Shown here piece by piece: positions 24,035 through 36,179 of a stretch of 64,000 nt of DNA. Under the pieces are notes generated by a model. That model was given only the letters and a program-made list of their open reading frames with translations, was not told where the DNA came from and searched no databases. Position numbers and translations under genes: made by a program. Each line of letters opens with the position of its first letter. The first letter of the stretch is position 1. The stretch is from positions 191,580,001-191,644,000 of the forward strand of contig JBITNC010000001.1 of assembly GCA_050084985.1 (NCBI GenBank), in the 5' to 3' direction. This stretch comes from Nageia nagi. Its lineage: Eukaryota; Pinophyta.

Positions 24035-24357
24035 ATAATTATTTGATTAAATTCTTAGCAAAATAAGACATCATACAATATACCATTCCGTACACATCCA
24101 ACTCTTCATAGATGAATTATTGGAGCTTTTCCACCTGAGCGATGACATTTTTGAGTCCTAGCAATGCACCCCATAGAGACCCTATCTCCTTGAGTAGAAA
24201 GCCTCTACTCACTTTAACCTTATTCATTAAACTCCTAACACTTAATCTAGTTAGAGAGGTACGAGTGATGTCTAGGGATTCATTTGACTCCTCTTTTATG
24301 GCCAATTTCTCTTTTTATAACAAGTTGCATCGTCTTCTTGAAGAATTTAACCATTTT
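24035..24357 (-). pseudogene. Fragment of a retroelement ORF (C-terminal part?)
   Basis: The minus-strand frame 24305-24117 encodes 62 residues (MAIKEESNESLDITRT...GALLGLKNVIAQVEKLQ), reading on after a stop as EELDVYGMVY. The helical, charged composition would suit the end of the gag-like protein whose N-terminal part lies at 31841-32360, with Copia-2 inserted between them. That link is inference. The duplicate copy is at 38842-39164. Confidence 0.4.
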
Positions 24358-24786
24358 TGAATTAAATTCTAATCTTCCAATATCTCAGGAAGACACTTTC
24401 AATATCAATACAATAGCATAATAACTAAATCTAATCATACAAATAACACAAGATATAAAGTGGTTCTTCCCTCCTTAGGAGTACATCCACTAACTAAGAT
24501 CTTATTCTCAAGGACCTCTCTTACAAAATCTTTTCTATTTCTCACACTCAAAACCTAAGCAAAGTTTGCATTATAATTGTATAATATGAGAGAGGGGGTT
24601 CTTTTTTTTAAGAAAAAATCCATTTTATATTTAATCTTTTTTTCTATTTTTAATCTTTTACCTATTTTTAATCCTTCTTCTATTTTTATTCTCTTAATAC
24701 TTTAAGATATCTAAAGATACTTTAAGTATTAAGTGAATTTACTTTAAAGAAAAATATTACACAACATTACATTACAAATTCTAACA
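24358..24786 (-). repeat. 3' LTR of Copia-2 (unit 1)
   Basis: Plus-strand ends TGAATTAAATTC and AAATTCTAACA, with a purine tract (minus strand AAAGGAGAG) just right of it. It shares the TGTTAGAATTTGTAATG start with the Copia-1 LTR when read on the minus strand. No PBS flanks its left side, as expected of a 3' LTR. Confidence 0.7.
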
Positions 24787-25770
24787 CTCTCCTTTAATTT
24801 AATATTAGGATAGAATGTAGAGAGAAGAAGAAATATAAACTAAGAAAGAGTTCTCCATAGAGATATAAGCGAAGATGAAAACTTTTGCATCATTGAAAAA
24901 TAAGTAAAATCTTAGTTTGAGACTCACTACAGTACCATTTGATAAAATGGTTTACAATATAATTATTAACCACAACTAGTTTTACTATAAGTGTAGTTGA
25001 TCAACACTGAGTTGACATGTGAGCCTCCATGAGCTTGCCCACTCGAAGTAAGTAATTTGCACTCTTAAGATGAAACTTGTAAGCTATAAGTAGATCATAA
25101 ATAAGATCAATTAGATGGATCATATAATATTTATATAAATCATAAGATAAATGAGTAATGCTATCCATAAATTGATCAATGATGCATTATAAGTCATCAT
25201 AAAGATGCTAAACCAATACTTATAGTCATCTGCTGTATATTAGAAAAATATGTTGATCAATAATAAAAAGTATATGTGCATATGAATTACTCATATATGG
25301 ATAACCAAATAGTGCCAATAAACACATACTAATTCCTCACATAGTGATAACAAAAAATAAAATGTACCATGAGTTCTTCACATCGAGTGAACTAACCATG
25401 AAGGTGTACATTTAGATCAATACTATACAATAAAAATAGTCTCGTAGAGATGAAATTATTATCATAAATATGAATTCAACCTTCACTCCCCTTTGAAGAT
25501 AACTTCACTACCATAAGAAACTTTCAAAGTGTACACAACAAAGTTTCTAAAGTGGTTACTGAATAAATCAGGAGAGACAACATCAAATGAACAGAGCTGC
25601 AGTTGTTGCATCAAGAACTTTATTTCTGATATAATATGTTTTGATTTGAGGTATACTATAAGTCATCACTAAGATGCCAAGCCCATACTTATAGTTACCA
25701 AATAAAAGAATGTATAAACAAAGTATACAAACCAAACAAAAATTTAACAACTTTATTAAGTAGGAAGAAA
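24787..25770 (-). other. Copia-2 3' untranslated region
   Basis: Collinear with the region between pol and 3' LTR of Copia-1 (GTTCTCCATAGAGATA, GAGCCTCCATGAGCTT and TTTGAAGATAACTTCAC words occur on the opposite strand and in the same order). It lacks the clear hairpin repeats seen in Copia-1. Confidence 0.6.
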
Positions 25771-28700
25771 TTACAATGGATTCAATAAGAATTCAACATT
25801 TACTCCTTTTTTAAGGGTAATTTCACCAACCCAATAGACTCCTTAAGCTTACAGAATTGAGCTTTAGGAAGGGGCTTGATGAATAAATCAATAGAGTTTA
25901 ATACTAATGGAAAATACTATAAGTGTAGAAGACCATATAGAACCTTCTCTCTGATGAAATGGGCTTAGATTTATACATGCTTTGTTCTTTAATAGAAAAT
26001 AAGATTCTTTGCTAAAGAAATAATTGATTGATTATCTGAAAAAAATTGAGATGGATGAACTTGCTCATACCTTATTTCTTTTAGAAGATGTATCAATTAA
26101 ATGGATTCTTGAGTTGCAACTGACATTGCATAATATTCAACCTTAATAGTGGAGAGAGCAGTAGTAGGCTACTTCTTGGATGCTCAAAAGATAGCACCTG
26201 AACCAACGTTAAAATCATAAGTAAAGGTTGATTTTTTATAATCTCTATGTATCCCATAGTTAAAATAAAAGAATTTTGAGAGAACAAATGAGGGTGACTT
26301 ATCATACTTGAGAGTAAGATCTTTAGTGCTCGTAACATATCTCAAAATTTACTTAATAACATTGAAGTGCTCAACATATGACTTTTGCATAAAGTGAACC
26401 ATCAAATTCATAGCAAAAGGAATATCTAGCTAAGAGATAGTCAAATAAAAAAGACTAACAATTAGTTTCTTGTAAGTCATAGCATATGGCAAATGAGAGT
26501 TGAAACTAAGAGATAAAATGATTCCAAAAGAGACTATGATTGCAACATGCTTACACTTCTCCATTCTAAATTTTTGCAAGATATCTAAGATATACTTAGA
26601 TTAACTAAGGTAAGTACAATCTTTGTATTGATACACTTGCATACTAAGGTAGTAGTGTAATAGATCAAGATAAGTCATTTCAAAAGTTACCTTAAGTTTG
26701 GATATGCAATCTTGTATGGGGACCATATTATTCCTTGTAATCAACAGATCATCCACATAGAAAAGAATCAAGATCAAATCTTATCCTTGGTTGAGCACAT
26801 AAAAATCTGTGTCAAAGAAGCATTTAAAAAATTCAATTTTCTTAAAGTATCCTGAAATCTTTTTGTACTAGGCCCTTAGTGCTTGTTTAATTCCATACAA
26901 AGACTTTTTGAACTTGCACATAAAAGATTCTTTACCTTTCACAATAAACCTTTATGGTTGGCTTATGTAGATCTCCACATCTAAGTCACCATTGATAAAA
27001 GCACTTTTGACATCAAGTTGTAAATGTTTTCATCCCTAAACTGTTAAAAGAGCAAGGATTACCCTAATAGTAGGCATATTTTTCACTAGAGTAAAGGTTT
27101 TCTCATAATCAACTTTATATTTTTGAGCAAAATCTTTAACTACTAACTTTACTTTGTATTTCTCAATCTCTCCAACTGAATTATATTTGACCTTATAAAT
27201 CTATTTGTTACCAATTACATTATGTTCATTTGGATAAGGAATCAAATCTCAAATTTGATTCTTCATTAGAATCTCATACTCTACATTCATTGCATTCATC
27301 CAACACTTATGTTTTGAAGCTTCTTTGGAAGATGAGGGCTCATTTTTGCTATCAATGTTGGTAAATAAAGATTTAGTAATGGTCATACTCCTTGTTATAT
27401 TTTGTATTAGAGAGTTTTATTCCTTAGGTGACAAATTCACAGTGACATCCAACTAGTTAGGAACAACGAAAGAATCATCACCATCATCAAGATTATCATA
27501 AGAAGCAAACTCTTTAGGGAGTTCATTAAATTTTACATCCCTTAACATAAAGATTACATAAGAAGAAGATTGATATAGCCTGTAGCCTCTATGCTGATTG
27601 TCATAGCTCATAAAGATACATTTTTTAGATCTCTTATCTAGCTTCTTTTTCTCAGAAATAATAAAGGCATAGTCATCACAACCAAAGATCCTAACGTAAG
27701 AGATGTTAGGTTTATTTTTTGTACATGTCTCATACAAAGTTTTACCTTTAATTACTTTCATAAGACACCTATTTAAGATGTAGATTGCAATATTTACAAC
27801 TTCACCCTATAAGAAGCTAAGAAGATCTCTCAACATATATCTTACCATTTCTTAAATGGTTCTATTCTTCCTTTTGGCTACACCATTCTCTTGAGGAGTT
27901 TAAAGGATAGTAAACTACCTTTTGATTTTATATGTGGTACAAAAATTATTGAATTCATTGCTATTATACTCACCCCCATTATCAAATATTAACATCTTAA
28001 TTTTGAATCTAGATTAATTTTCTACTAAAGATTTGAAATATTTGAACCTATCAAAGGTTTGATTTTTATGTTCTATAATATAACCAAACATCATCCTACT
28101 AAAGTCATCAATAAAGGTCAAGACATATGATGCTTCCCTAAGTGACTTAGTTGAAAATGGATGGATCAAATTTGAATTCACAAGCTGAAAAGGTTGAGTT
28201 GCTCTAGTTACCTTATCTTTTAAAAACTTTTACTAATTCATTTTACCTAGAATGCACTTCTCATAAAGACCAATTGTAGGTGATATTGTAGGTAAACCTT
28301 CCATAAATTCATGATTTTTCATGAATTAAATATTCTTATGGTTTAGGTGGTCTAATTTATGGTGCCAAAGATTACCTCTAGAACAAATATTAATTGTAAG
28401 GCACATCTTTGTTGGAGATTGATCCATAATGTAAAGGCCATCTTTCACTAAACCTTTCACTAGAGTGTCAAGACCCTTTTTAATGCACTAAGAGTGTGAG
28501 TTAAACTTAAAAGAATAACCTTTCCTTGCAACTTGAATTATGAAAAGAAGATTCATTGTGAGTTTTAGCATATAAAACATGTTCTCAAAAATCTTTTCTT
28601 GTAACAACACACTTCCAATACCTTGTACTTCAAGGATTGTACTATCACCTATCACAACTGCATCTTTTCTATACTTATAAAAGTTTTCAAATTTATCCTT

Positions 28701-29622
28701 TTCAAAACACATATGATTAATGCAACTAGAATCAACAATCCAATCATTTACCAAAGTGATAAACTTGGAGTAAAAGATAATAAAATAAGCAAAATTCTTA
28801 TTCTTCTTATTATTAAATTTATTTGGTTTTTCAAATCTTTTTTCACCTTACTCTTTCTTTTTCTTGAAGTAATAAGATTCCATATGACCATAGATGTCAC
28901 ATAAATTATAATATTTATCAAATTTGATTTTGGTTTTATTTGACTTATCATGATCATAATTCTTTTTATTTTCATATTTCTTAAAGTGAGGTTTCATTGG
29001 ACCAAGTGCCATAGATGGTTCCTTAGGAGTGGTGATCAAAATTTTATTCTTAAGTATTTTCTTATACTTCAAGAGAAGCTTTGATAGATTTTCTAAAAAG
29101 AACACTTCTTTTTCATTATCGAGCCTAGTTTTAATAACAGTTATAAATTGATTAAACTCAGTAGAGAGACTTTGAAAGATAATGAAAGTTAAAAATTTAT
29201 CATTGATCTAATTGCAACCATACCCCACAAGTTGAGTCTTAAGGTCAATAACCTTATTCAGATATATAGCCACACTTTTATTTTTTTCTTGATATGATTG
29301 AAATAAATTTTGAAGAATGATGAACCTCCTAAAAACTTTAGTGCTAAAGTAGATACTCTTTAGTTTATCCCAAGCTTCCTTTGTAGTATTTGAAGAAGAT
29401 ATCATGAGAAAGATCTCATTTGAAGCTACATAAAGATCATAGAAGTTATCAAATCATTCTTAGTATTATAAGCTTCAAGTTCCTTCTTCCAGATGAAGCA
29501 ACGTAATTTTCATTGATAATTATCCAAAGTTTTCGTATTTGAAGTTCTACCTTCATCCTAGGTTCCTAAATACCATAGTTGGAACTATCCAAGATATGCT
29601 TGGATGCAAAAGAGTCTCCCAT
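25771..29622 (-). pseudogene. Copia-2 gag-pol remnant (unit 1)
   Basis: Read on the minus strand from an ATG at 29622: gag (SKHILDSSNYG start; a KEAWDKLKSIYFSTKVFRRF piece at 29405-29208), a damaged zinc-knuckle region (about 28900), protease (DWIVDSSCINHM at 28745; the catalytic DSG reads DSS), integrase, with its C-terminal part open at 27761-27453 (FGCDDYAFI, GYDNQHRGYRLY-like), reverse transcriptase (about 27400-26500), and RNase H, ending KPLPKAQFCKLKESIGLVKLP near 25800. Many stops and frameshifts break it. The gene order is that of Ty1/Copia and the proteins match Copia-1 throughout. GCTTC at 28132-28136 is the intact counterpart of the Copia-1 insertion site. Confidence 0.85.
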
Positions 29623-31160
29623 TGCTACAAAATAATATGAAGAAGATAGATAATGTAAGTATACATGTTGAATTTAAAATATTAATTATATAGATACATG
29701 TTTGAACTAATCAATAAATGCTTAATTGTAAACAAGAATAATAAAATCATACATCCAACATCTTTATCACCAAGTATAACTGAAGAGAGGGAAAAGTTAA
29801 GGCTTATTTACTTGTCTAAAATTAAGTTTTCATCTAGATGCCTGCAAGGAACCCAAGTCCTACCAATCTTTAACTAGTTCCCTTTGGGCAGTGATATATT
29901 CTGATAAAGAGAAGTATGAGCTATTTTTTAAGGTTATGACATATGTTAGATCGACCAAATTAATTATCTTGATTAAATTTTTAGTTTTCCTCCTAGGTTA
30001 TTAGGATATTCTTGAACAAACGAACATGTGGTATCATTACATACATGCATTTCCACCTTTATGGAGTTAAATCTAGACCAACAGAGGACTTAAAGGTAAT
30101 TAAAAAGTACAAACTTTTCACCACTTAGATTATCGGATTAAAAAGCTCCAGTCTACTTTATCGTCACTTCATGGCTCTCCAAATAAGTCATGTTGTGAAA
30201 TAAATATGCAGATGTGTTCCTTTTAAGGGGAAGTAATTTTCAATATTTATGTACTTTGCATATAAAGTAAAAGTGTAAAGCAAATAAAGTGCTTTAAAAA
30301 TGAAACTACATCCAACATCATCCCTAAGTATAAACCAAAGAGTTCAATGGGTTTTATTACAACCCCTAATGGATCTCTTTACAAAAGTTCATTAATTTTA
30401 AGAAACAATAAATGAACTTAAGATTCCAATGGATTTTATCATAACTCCTATTGGAACTTTTTACAAAGATTCATTATCAAAAATGAAGAATTCTTTCCCT
30501 TTTTACTTAAAATTAATTCTATTTGTAATTTATCATAAAAAATAAGATAAAAGTATTTAAGAAAACTTTATCCATTCACATGCATTAAAAAAAATATTAA
30601 ATCATGCATTTTAAACAATTGATCTACTTAGCAAAAACATGCACTAGGACAAAAAAAATTAAAGCATGCATTTAAATTTTTTATCCAATCATATATGTGC
30701 ATCAAACATGCATTAAGATGAAACATCATTAATCCATGCATTTAACTTTAACCTATGCATGCATAATTAATTCCCATTTTTTATCTTAAAGACATGCTAA
30801 AATAAGTTCCTTAAAATAACTTGCACTTAAAGTAAAAATAACAAATAAGAAAATATTAGATTAAAAAAAAAACTTAAAATTAGTCTAAAACAATAATTCA
30901 AACTTACTTCAAAAAAATTATCTCCTATATTAAAAAACTTCCCCCCCACTTTCTAAAAAAAAGATAACTTAAAACAATTTAAGAACTATTTTATATATAT
31001 TTTAATACAAACAAAAATATATATAAAATAATAAAAACCTTTATTACTAAAAAAAACTTTGCTTTATTTTTATTATTTAAAAAAGAATTATTTAAAATGT
31101 ATATATATATATATATATTTTAGAAAAAAATAATTTAAAAAACAATATAATTTTTTTTTA
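29623..31160 (-). other. Copia-2 leader
   Basis: The minus strand is collinear with the Copia-1 region upstream of gag (about 45100-46270): a CCTAGGAGGAAAA word, ACCACATGT, and paired AACCCATTGGA/CCTAATGG words all recur. Poly(A)/poly(T) runs are frequent. The 5' LTR expected to the right was not found. Confidence 0.5.
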
Positions 31161-31240
31161 AAACAGAGGGGGTTGTGCGCACCCCCATGCTGGGGGCCGC
31201 GTGCCCCCGTTTTGGGTGGCTGCGCAGCACACCTCTGTTT
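31161..31240. repeat. GC-rich island with 9-bp perfect inverted ends (unit 1)
   Basis: AAACAGAGG (31161-31169) and CCTCTGTTT (31232-31240) bracket about 62 bases of nearly pure G/C-rich sequence with internal GGGGGT/ACCCCC-type complementarity, in the middle of very AT-rich DNA. It can fold into a strong hairpin. The duplicate copy is at 54640-54720. Confidence 0.7.
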
Positions 31241-31364
31241 CCAATTCTTTTTTGATAGATAAAAAAGTTTTTATTCAAACAAATTATTTAATAATAAAAA
31301 ACTTTTTTATTTTTTTTAATATATAAAAACAAACAAAAAAAACTGCAATATAATACAGTTTTAT

Positions 31365-31509
31365 AAACTGTAAAAAAATAGGATTTTTTTGTTTACATAC
31401 AACAAATTGTAAAAAAATACATTTTTTTTTTACAACAAACTGTAAAAAAAGATACATTTTTTTTTTTACAACAAATTGTAAAACAAATACAATTTTAAAG
31501 AAATTGTAA

Positions 31510-31540
<31 letters not shown>

Positions 31541-31555
31541 TATTTATCTTTACAT
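31365..31555. repeat. ~30-bp ACAA(A/C)TTGTAAAAAAATAC repeats and (TA)n
   Basis: Four imperfect copies of an ACAAATTGTAAAAAAATACATTTTT unit are followed by a (TA)n tract at about 31519-31552. All of this is missing from unit 2, where the flanks join within a shared AAACTGTAAAAAAATA word. Confidence 0.75.
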
Positions 31556-31840
31556 ACTTATTAGTATTGTAATTTTTTTTTTCAAGAATAATTTATAGTA
31601 AAAAAAATTTGAGCAATTCTACACTAAGTAAAAATTTACAATTATAAGTTATAAAAATTTATTATTACTAAATTTAAGCAAATTTACTCAAAACATGCAT
31701 ATTATTGCTATACATTAAACAATTTTGCTTAAAAAATTGCAACTTAACAAACTAAAATAATGCATAGCAATAAAATTAGATTAAACTAACATGTTAGTAT
31801 AACCAATATCTACTTTGAACAAATTTTGCTAAATAAAATT

Positions 31841-32360
31841 TTATAACCATAGAACCAAAATGGTTAGTAATAAAACAAAATTTGATGATGGACAAGGTAG
31901 GAGGGAAATTATACCTTCAAGCCCTTTTACATCAACAAAGTAGAGGGATAAAGAAGAGGAATAAACCTTTAATAGCCTCTTACCCATGTCATTTGGGTGT
32001 CCAACGTGATATAGTTCATCACTATGTCGACCATTTTTAGCCAAGGTTGAGGAAATCCCTCCCTCAAAATGTATTTCCCATCCCACCTAATCTTCTCATT
32101 GATGGTGAAAAGTCAAATTCAGTTTGTTGGGGATGTTTATCTCTCTAGATCTTGAGCCTATCATCTAGTAAGCCCTAAATATTTGCCAACATCATCGAAG
32201 AAATATCAAACATGAAGGAACCTATAGTAACATATCCTTCCACCCAACCACTCATTATTTGATGAAAAATGGCTACATCATAGCCTTCAAAGAGTTCCAA
32301 GAATCCCCAATAGCTTGAATTATTCAAGACCTCCTACACATCATCACTAACAAGGAGCTT
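31841..32360 (-). pseudogene. Decayed gag-like retroelement reading frame (unit 1)
   Basis: Read on the minus strand from about 32350: EVLNNSSYWGFLELFEGYDV, then SGWVEGYVTIGSFMFDISS, then a GLLDDRLKI-like segment, then (other frame) EGFPQPWLKMVDIVMNYITL. An 81-codon open piece lies at 32086-31841. This is the same protein pattern as the plus-strand remnant at 600-2000. Stops and frame changes make it non-functional. The duplicate copy is at 55150-55650. Confidence 0.45.
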
Positions 32361-32990
32361 GGTAGGCTTCGAGCATAAATCCTTATGCCCTCCATCTGAA
32401 CCTCCTTCTTTTCCTTATGCCATTAAAACTAGATCTCTCTGTATATGGATTATAAACTCTCTTTCTTTAAATGTTGAAGCCACCCTCCAAACCAGAGCTC
32501 TTCAGGGAAAATTTAAAGGGGCGAATTGGCGAATCAACACTACAATTCTAGATTTTCACTTTTTGATTTGGATAGTATAGCGCATGGTGGGTCTTGCTTT
32601 AGAGCCAAAATTTAATAAAAAAATTTAAATTCTTAAATTCAAATATATTAACCCTTTTTTATAAACTTAATTTACCTCATTTGTCTTGAAATTTTAAAAA
32701 TAATAATTAATCCTACCTAAATAGCCACTTATAGGTTAGCATATGTATATACATATACATATCAAAATCCCCTATCGAGATGATACCACTACATCACAAC
32801 ATCATAGAAGAAGTAGCTATCATATGACAACATTCAATTTACACTCTTTTGTGATATTGAGATTGAATATAATAGGTTTGGAACATCCTTACTACACCTA
32901 GGTATGATCCTGCAACCAGATTAGAACCATTTTTTTGCAACTAGATCAGAACCTATATCTAGTATGAAACCTAAATTCAATTTGGAACTT
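32361..32990. other. Unassigned sequence between retroelement ORF and minisatellite
   Basis: A 73-codon plus-strand frame (32359-32580) has no recognisable family and is conserved in the duplicate only as expected of any sequence. The rest is AT-rich with a TATGTATATACATATAC tract near 32742. Confidence 0.35.
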
Positions 32991-33022
32991 GCATATGAGT
33001 AGCTAGTATTTATTTGTAACAA

Positions 33023-33272
33023 GGTTAGAAGCATCTTTCTATAACCAGGTTGAAAGTATCTTTTTGCAGTCAGGTTAGAAGCATCTTTTTGTAGCTAGGT
33101 TGGAAGCATCTTTCTATAGGTAGGTTAGAAGCATCATTCTATAGCCAGATCAGAACCATCATTCTATAGCCAGGTTGGAAGCATATTTCTATAACCAAGT
33201 TGAAAGCATCTTTCTATAGTTGGATCAGAAGCATCTTTTTGTATTCGGGTCAGAAGCATATGAGTAGGAACT
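33023..33272 (+). repeat. 25-bp minisatellite, 10 copies (unit 1)
   Basis: GGTTAGAAGCATCTTTCTATAGCCA-like units begin at 33023 and recur every 25 bases exactly through 33248. More degenerate GAAGCATC(T)-containing units flank it on both sides (about 32900-33450). The duplicate copy begins at 56328. Confidence 0.85.
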
Positions 33273-33499
33273 TGCATCCAAATTGGAAGCATCTATTTGT
33301 AGCCGAGTTGGAAGCATCTATAGAGTCGGGACTTGCATTCGAGTCAATAGCATTTCCTTGCAACTGGGTTGGAATCCGCATTCAATTTAAAATTATATTT
33401 AAATAGGAACCTGCATACAGGTAGGAAGCATCTATCTGCAGTTGGGTCAGAACTTGCATCCATATCATAAATATTTCATTGCAATTAGACTAGAACCAA

Positions 33500-33830
33500 C
33501 AATTGGGTCAAATGCATTTTTATGCATCCGGGTCGGTTGCATAGGCATTGGATGCATATCTATGCATATGAGTTGGATGCATATCTATGCATATGGATCA
33601 GTTGCATAAGCCTATGCAACCAAGTTGGATGCATATTTGTGCATCTAGGCCATGCATCCAACCTGGTTGCATAAGCCTATTATATTGAGTTGAATGCATA
33701 TCTATGCATTCGAGTCGAATGCATTTTTCTGCATTAGGTAGGGCCTATGTAACTAGGTTAGATGCATATATGTGCATCTAGGTTAGTTGCATTTTCTTGC
33801 ATCTAATAGGTAACTTTAAACACATGTTTG
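33500..33830 (+). repeat. TGCAT-rich repeat leading into the palindrome array (unit 1)
   Basis: Dense GGATGCATAT(C/T)TATGCAT, GTCGGTTGCAT and TGCATCTAGG words. The same words form one of the two dyad centres of the array that follows, so this is probably its degenerate edge. Confidence 0.7.
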
Positions 33831-35641
33831 GGGCTCATTTTTTGAGCAAAAGGGTTATGTAACGACTTGTTGGAAAGGGTTTTTCATGATCTTTCCAATG
33901 GTGTATCATATTTCCTCATTAGATGTCTATAGAAAATGTTTTGGACAATGGTGTATAATCTAAAGCTTGAAAAATATATCAACCAATTTCAAAAGGCCAT
34001 AACTTTTTCTAAAGATATCCAATGGGAGAAATGATACACCATTGAAAAATTCATGAAAAACACATTTCAACAAGTGGTAACATGATCCATTTTGCTCAAA
34101 AAATGAGCCCAAGGTATGGATTTGAAATTTTCTACCACATGTAAAAAAATACAGTCAGCTTGGATGCACAAATATGCATCTGATCTGGATGCATATTTAT
34201 GCATTCGAGTCGGTTGCATTTTCTTGCATCTTGTAAGAAATTTCAAATACATTCTTTGAACTCATTTTTTGAGCAAAATGGGTCATGTAACCACTCGTTG
34301 GAAAGGTTTTTTCATGAAATTTGTAATAGTGTATCATTTTTCTCTATGAGATGTCTCTAAAAAAATTATTACTTTTTGAAAAAAGTTGATCTATTTTTCA
34401 AGTCTCAAATTATACATCATTGCCTATAACTTTTTCTAGAGACGTCTATGGGGGAAATAATATATCATTAGAAAGTTCATGAAAAACCCTTTCCAACGAG
34501 TAGTTACATGATCCATTTTGCTCAAAAAATGAGCTCAAAGTATGCATTTGAAATTTTCTATCAAATATAGAGAAATACAGCCAACCTAGATGCATAAATA
34601 TGCAATCGGATCAAATGCATATTTGTGCATCTAGACTAGTTGCATTTTCCTTCATCTAGTAGAAAATCTTAAATCCATGCCTTGGGCTCATTTTTTGAGC
34701 AAATAAATCATGTAACCACTCGTTGGAAAGGGTTTTTCACAAACTTTCTAATAGTGAATCAATCCCTTCTATTAGATATCTCTAGAAAAAGTTATAGATA
34801 ATGGTGTATAATTTGAAACTTGAAAAATAGATAAGCTATTTTCAAAAAGTCATATTTTTTTCTAGAGACATCTGATGGAGAAAAATGATACAGCATTGAA
34901 AAGTTCATGAAAATACCTTTCTAACGAGTTCTTACATGACCCATTTTGTTCAAAACATGAGCCCAAAGCATGCATTTGAAATTTCCTATCGAATGCCAAA
35001 AAATGTAGTTGATTGGGATGCAAAGATATGCAACTGGGTCAGATTCATATATGTGCATCTAGGTCGGTTGCATTTTCCTACATTCGGTAGAAAACTTCAA
35101 AACCATACCTTAGGCTCATTTTTTAAGCAAAATGGGTCATGTAACCACTCGTTGGAGAAGGATTTTTCATGAACTTTCTAACGGTGTACCATTTCCCCCC
35201 CCATTAGATGTCTCTAAAAATATTATAGGTAATGTTGTATAATTTGAAACTTGAAAAATAGATCAACTATTTTCAAAAGGTCATAATTTTTTCTAGACAT
35301 CTAATGGGGGAAAATGATACACCATTGGAAAATTCATGAAAAACCCTTTCTAACAAGTGGTTACATGACCCATTTTGCTAAAAAAAAATAAGCCCAAAAT
35401 ACGTGTTTGAAATTTCCTACCAAATGTAGGAAAATGTAGCTGGCCGAAATGCACAGATATGCAACCAAGTTGGATGCATATTTATGCATTTGGGTCGGTT
35501 GCATTTTTCCGCATCTAGTAGGAAACTTTAAATTCATGCCTTGGGCACATTTTTTAAGCAAAATGGATCATGTAACCACTCATTGGAAAGGGTTTTTCAT
35601 GAAACTTCCAATGGTGTATCATTTCCTCCTATTAGATGTCT
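33831..35641. repeat. Array of alternating inverted repeats, ~430-bp period (unit 1)
   Basis: The word (G)CTCATTTTTTGAGCAAAA starts a forward arm near 33831, 34261, 34687, 35114 and 35548 (spacings about 426-434). In each period the reverse complement of the same ~200-bp arm follows: ATGATACACCATTGGAAA, then CCCTTTCCAACGAGTGGTTACATGA, then TTTGCTCAAAAAATGAG. Dyad centres alternate between a TTGAAAAATAGATCAA-type centre and a GATGCAT(A)-type centre, so neighbouring ~215-bp units point head-to-head and tail-to-tail. Because of this, nearly the same peptide (SKMDHVTT, AYLCI) can be read from both strands. It is non-coding and its transcripts would fold into long hairpins. The duplicate copy is at 57136-58942. 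Confidence 0.85.
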
Positions 35642-36179
35642 GGGTTTCAATTTTTTTTTCCAATTTTTTACATCTTTTTTATTTTAAATTTATATAAAAC
35701 TCACCTACCTATTTATCATATTGCCATCAGTTTGCCATAATTTCTAAACAAGTTTCTCGGATATTCACCATGATTTTATATATCAATTTAGGAGGAGGGA
35801 TCTTAAAAATTACTTTGGAGCTCTTAAAATATTGAGCCAGTCCTTCCATCATCATGATATCCAATCCTTGTTTGAGCATGCATTATTACTCGGACCTGCT
35901 TCCAACATAGTTACTCCTCTCATGTGAGCTATCTTGGGAAATGATTTCTCACACACTCTCCAAATTACCAAGCCAGACTTACACTAGATGCAAGGTGATA
36001 TGACCTTCTTGATCATGCTTCTACTTGGCCATGTCACACTTGTCTCATATCTTCTAGTGATACCTCCCATCCCCTCCTATAGATTTCCTTTCTTTTAGAA
36101 TACCACTATCTAGGGGCCTTCTCCAAATTATCTACTTGCATCAATAAACATTCTTCTAAAATTTTTATTGCATATATAA
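35642..36179. other. Unassigned sequence between array and LINE
   Basis: Begins with GGGTTTCAATTTTTTTTT at the abrupt end of the array. No reading frame or recognised motif; it ends near TGCATATATAATAAAAG, where LINE sequence resumes. Confidence 0.4.

Noticed and set aside
33023-33272. CRISPR-like spacing of short repeats
   Set aside because: The repeats are contiguous 25-bp units without unique spacers, and the sequence is clearly plant nuclear DNA.
34067-35697. Several 60-80-codon frames with SKMDHVTT and AYLCI motifs on both strands
   Set aside because: The same peptide comes from both strands because the array is palindromic. These are not genes.
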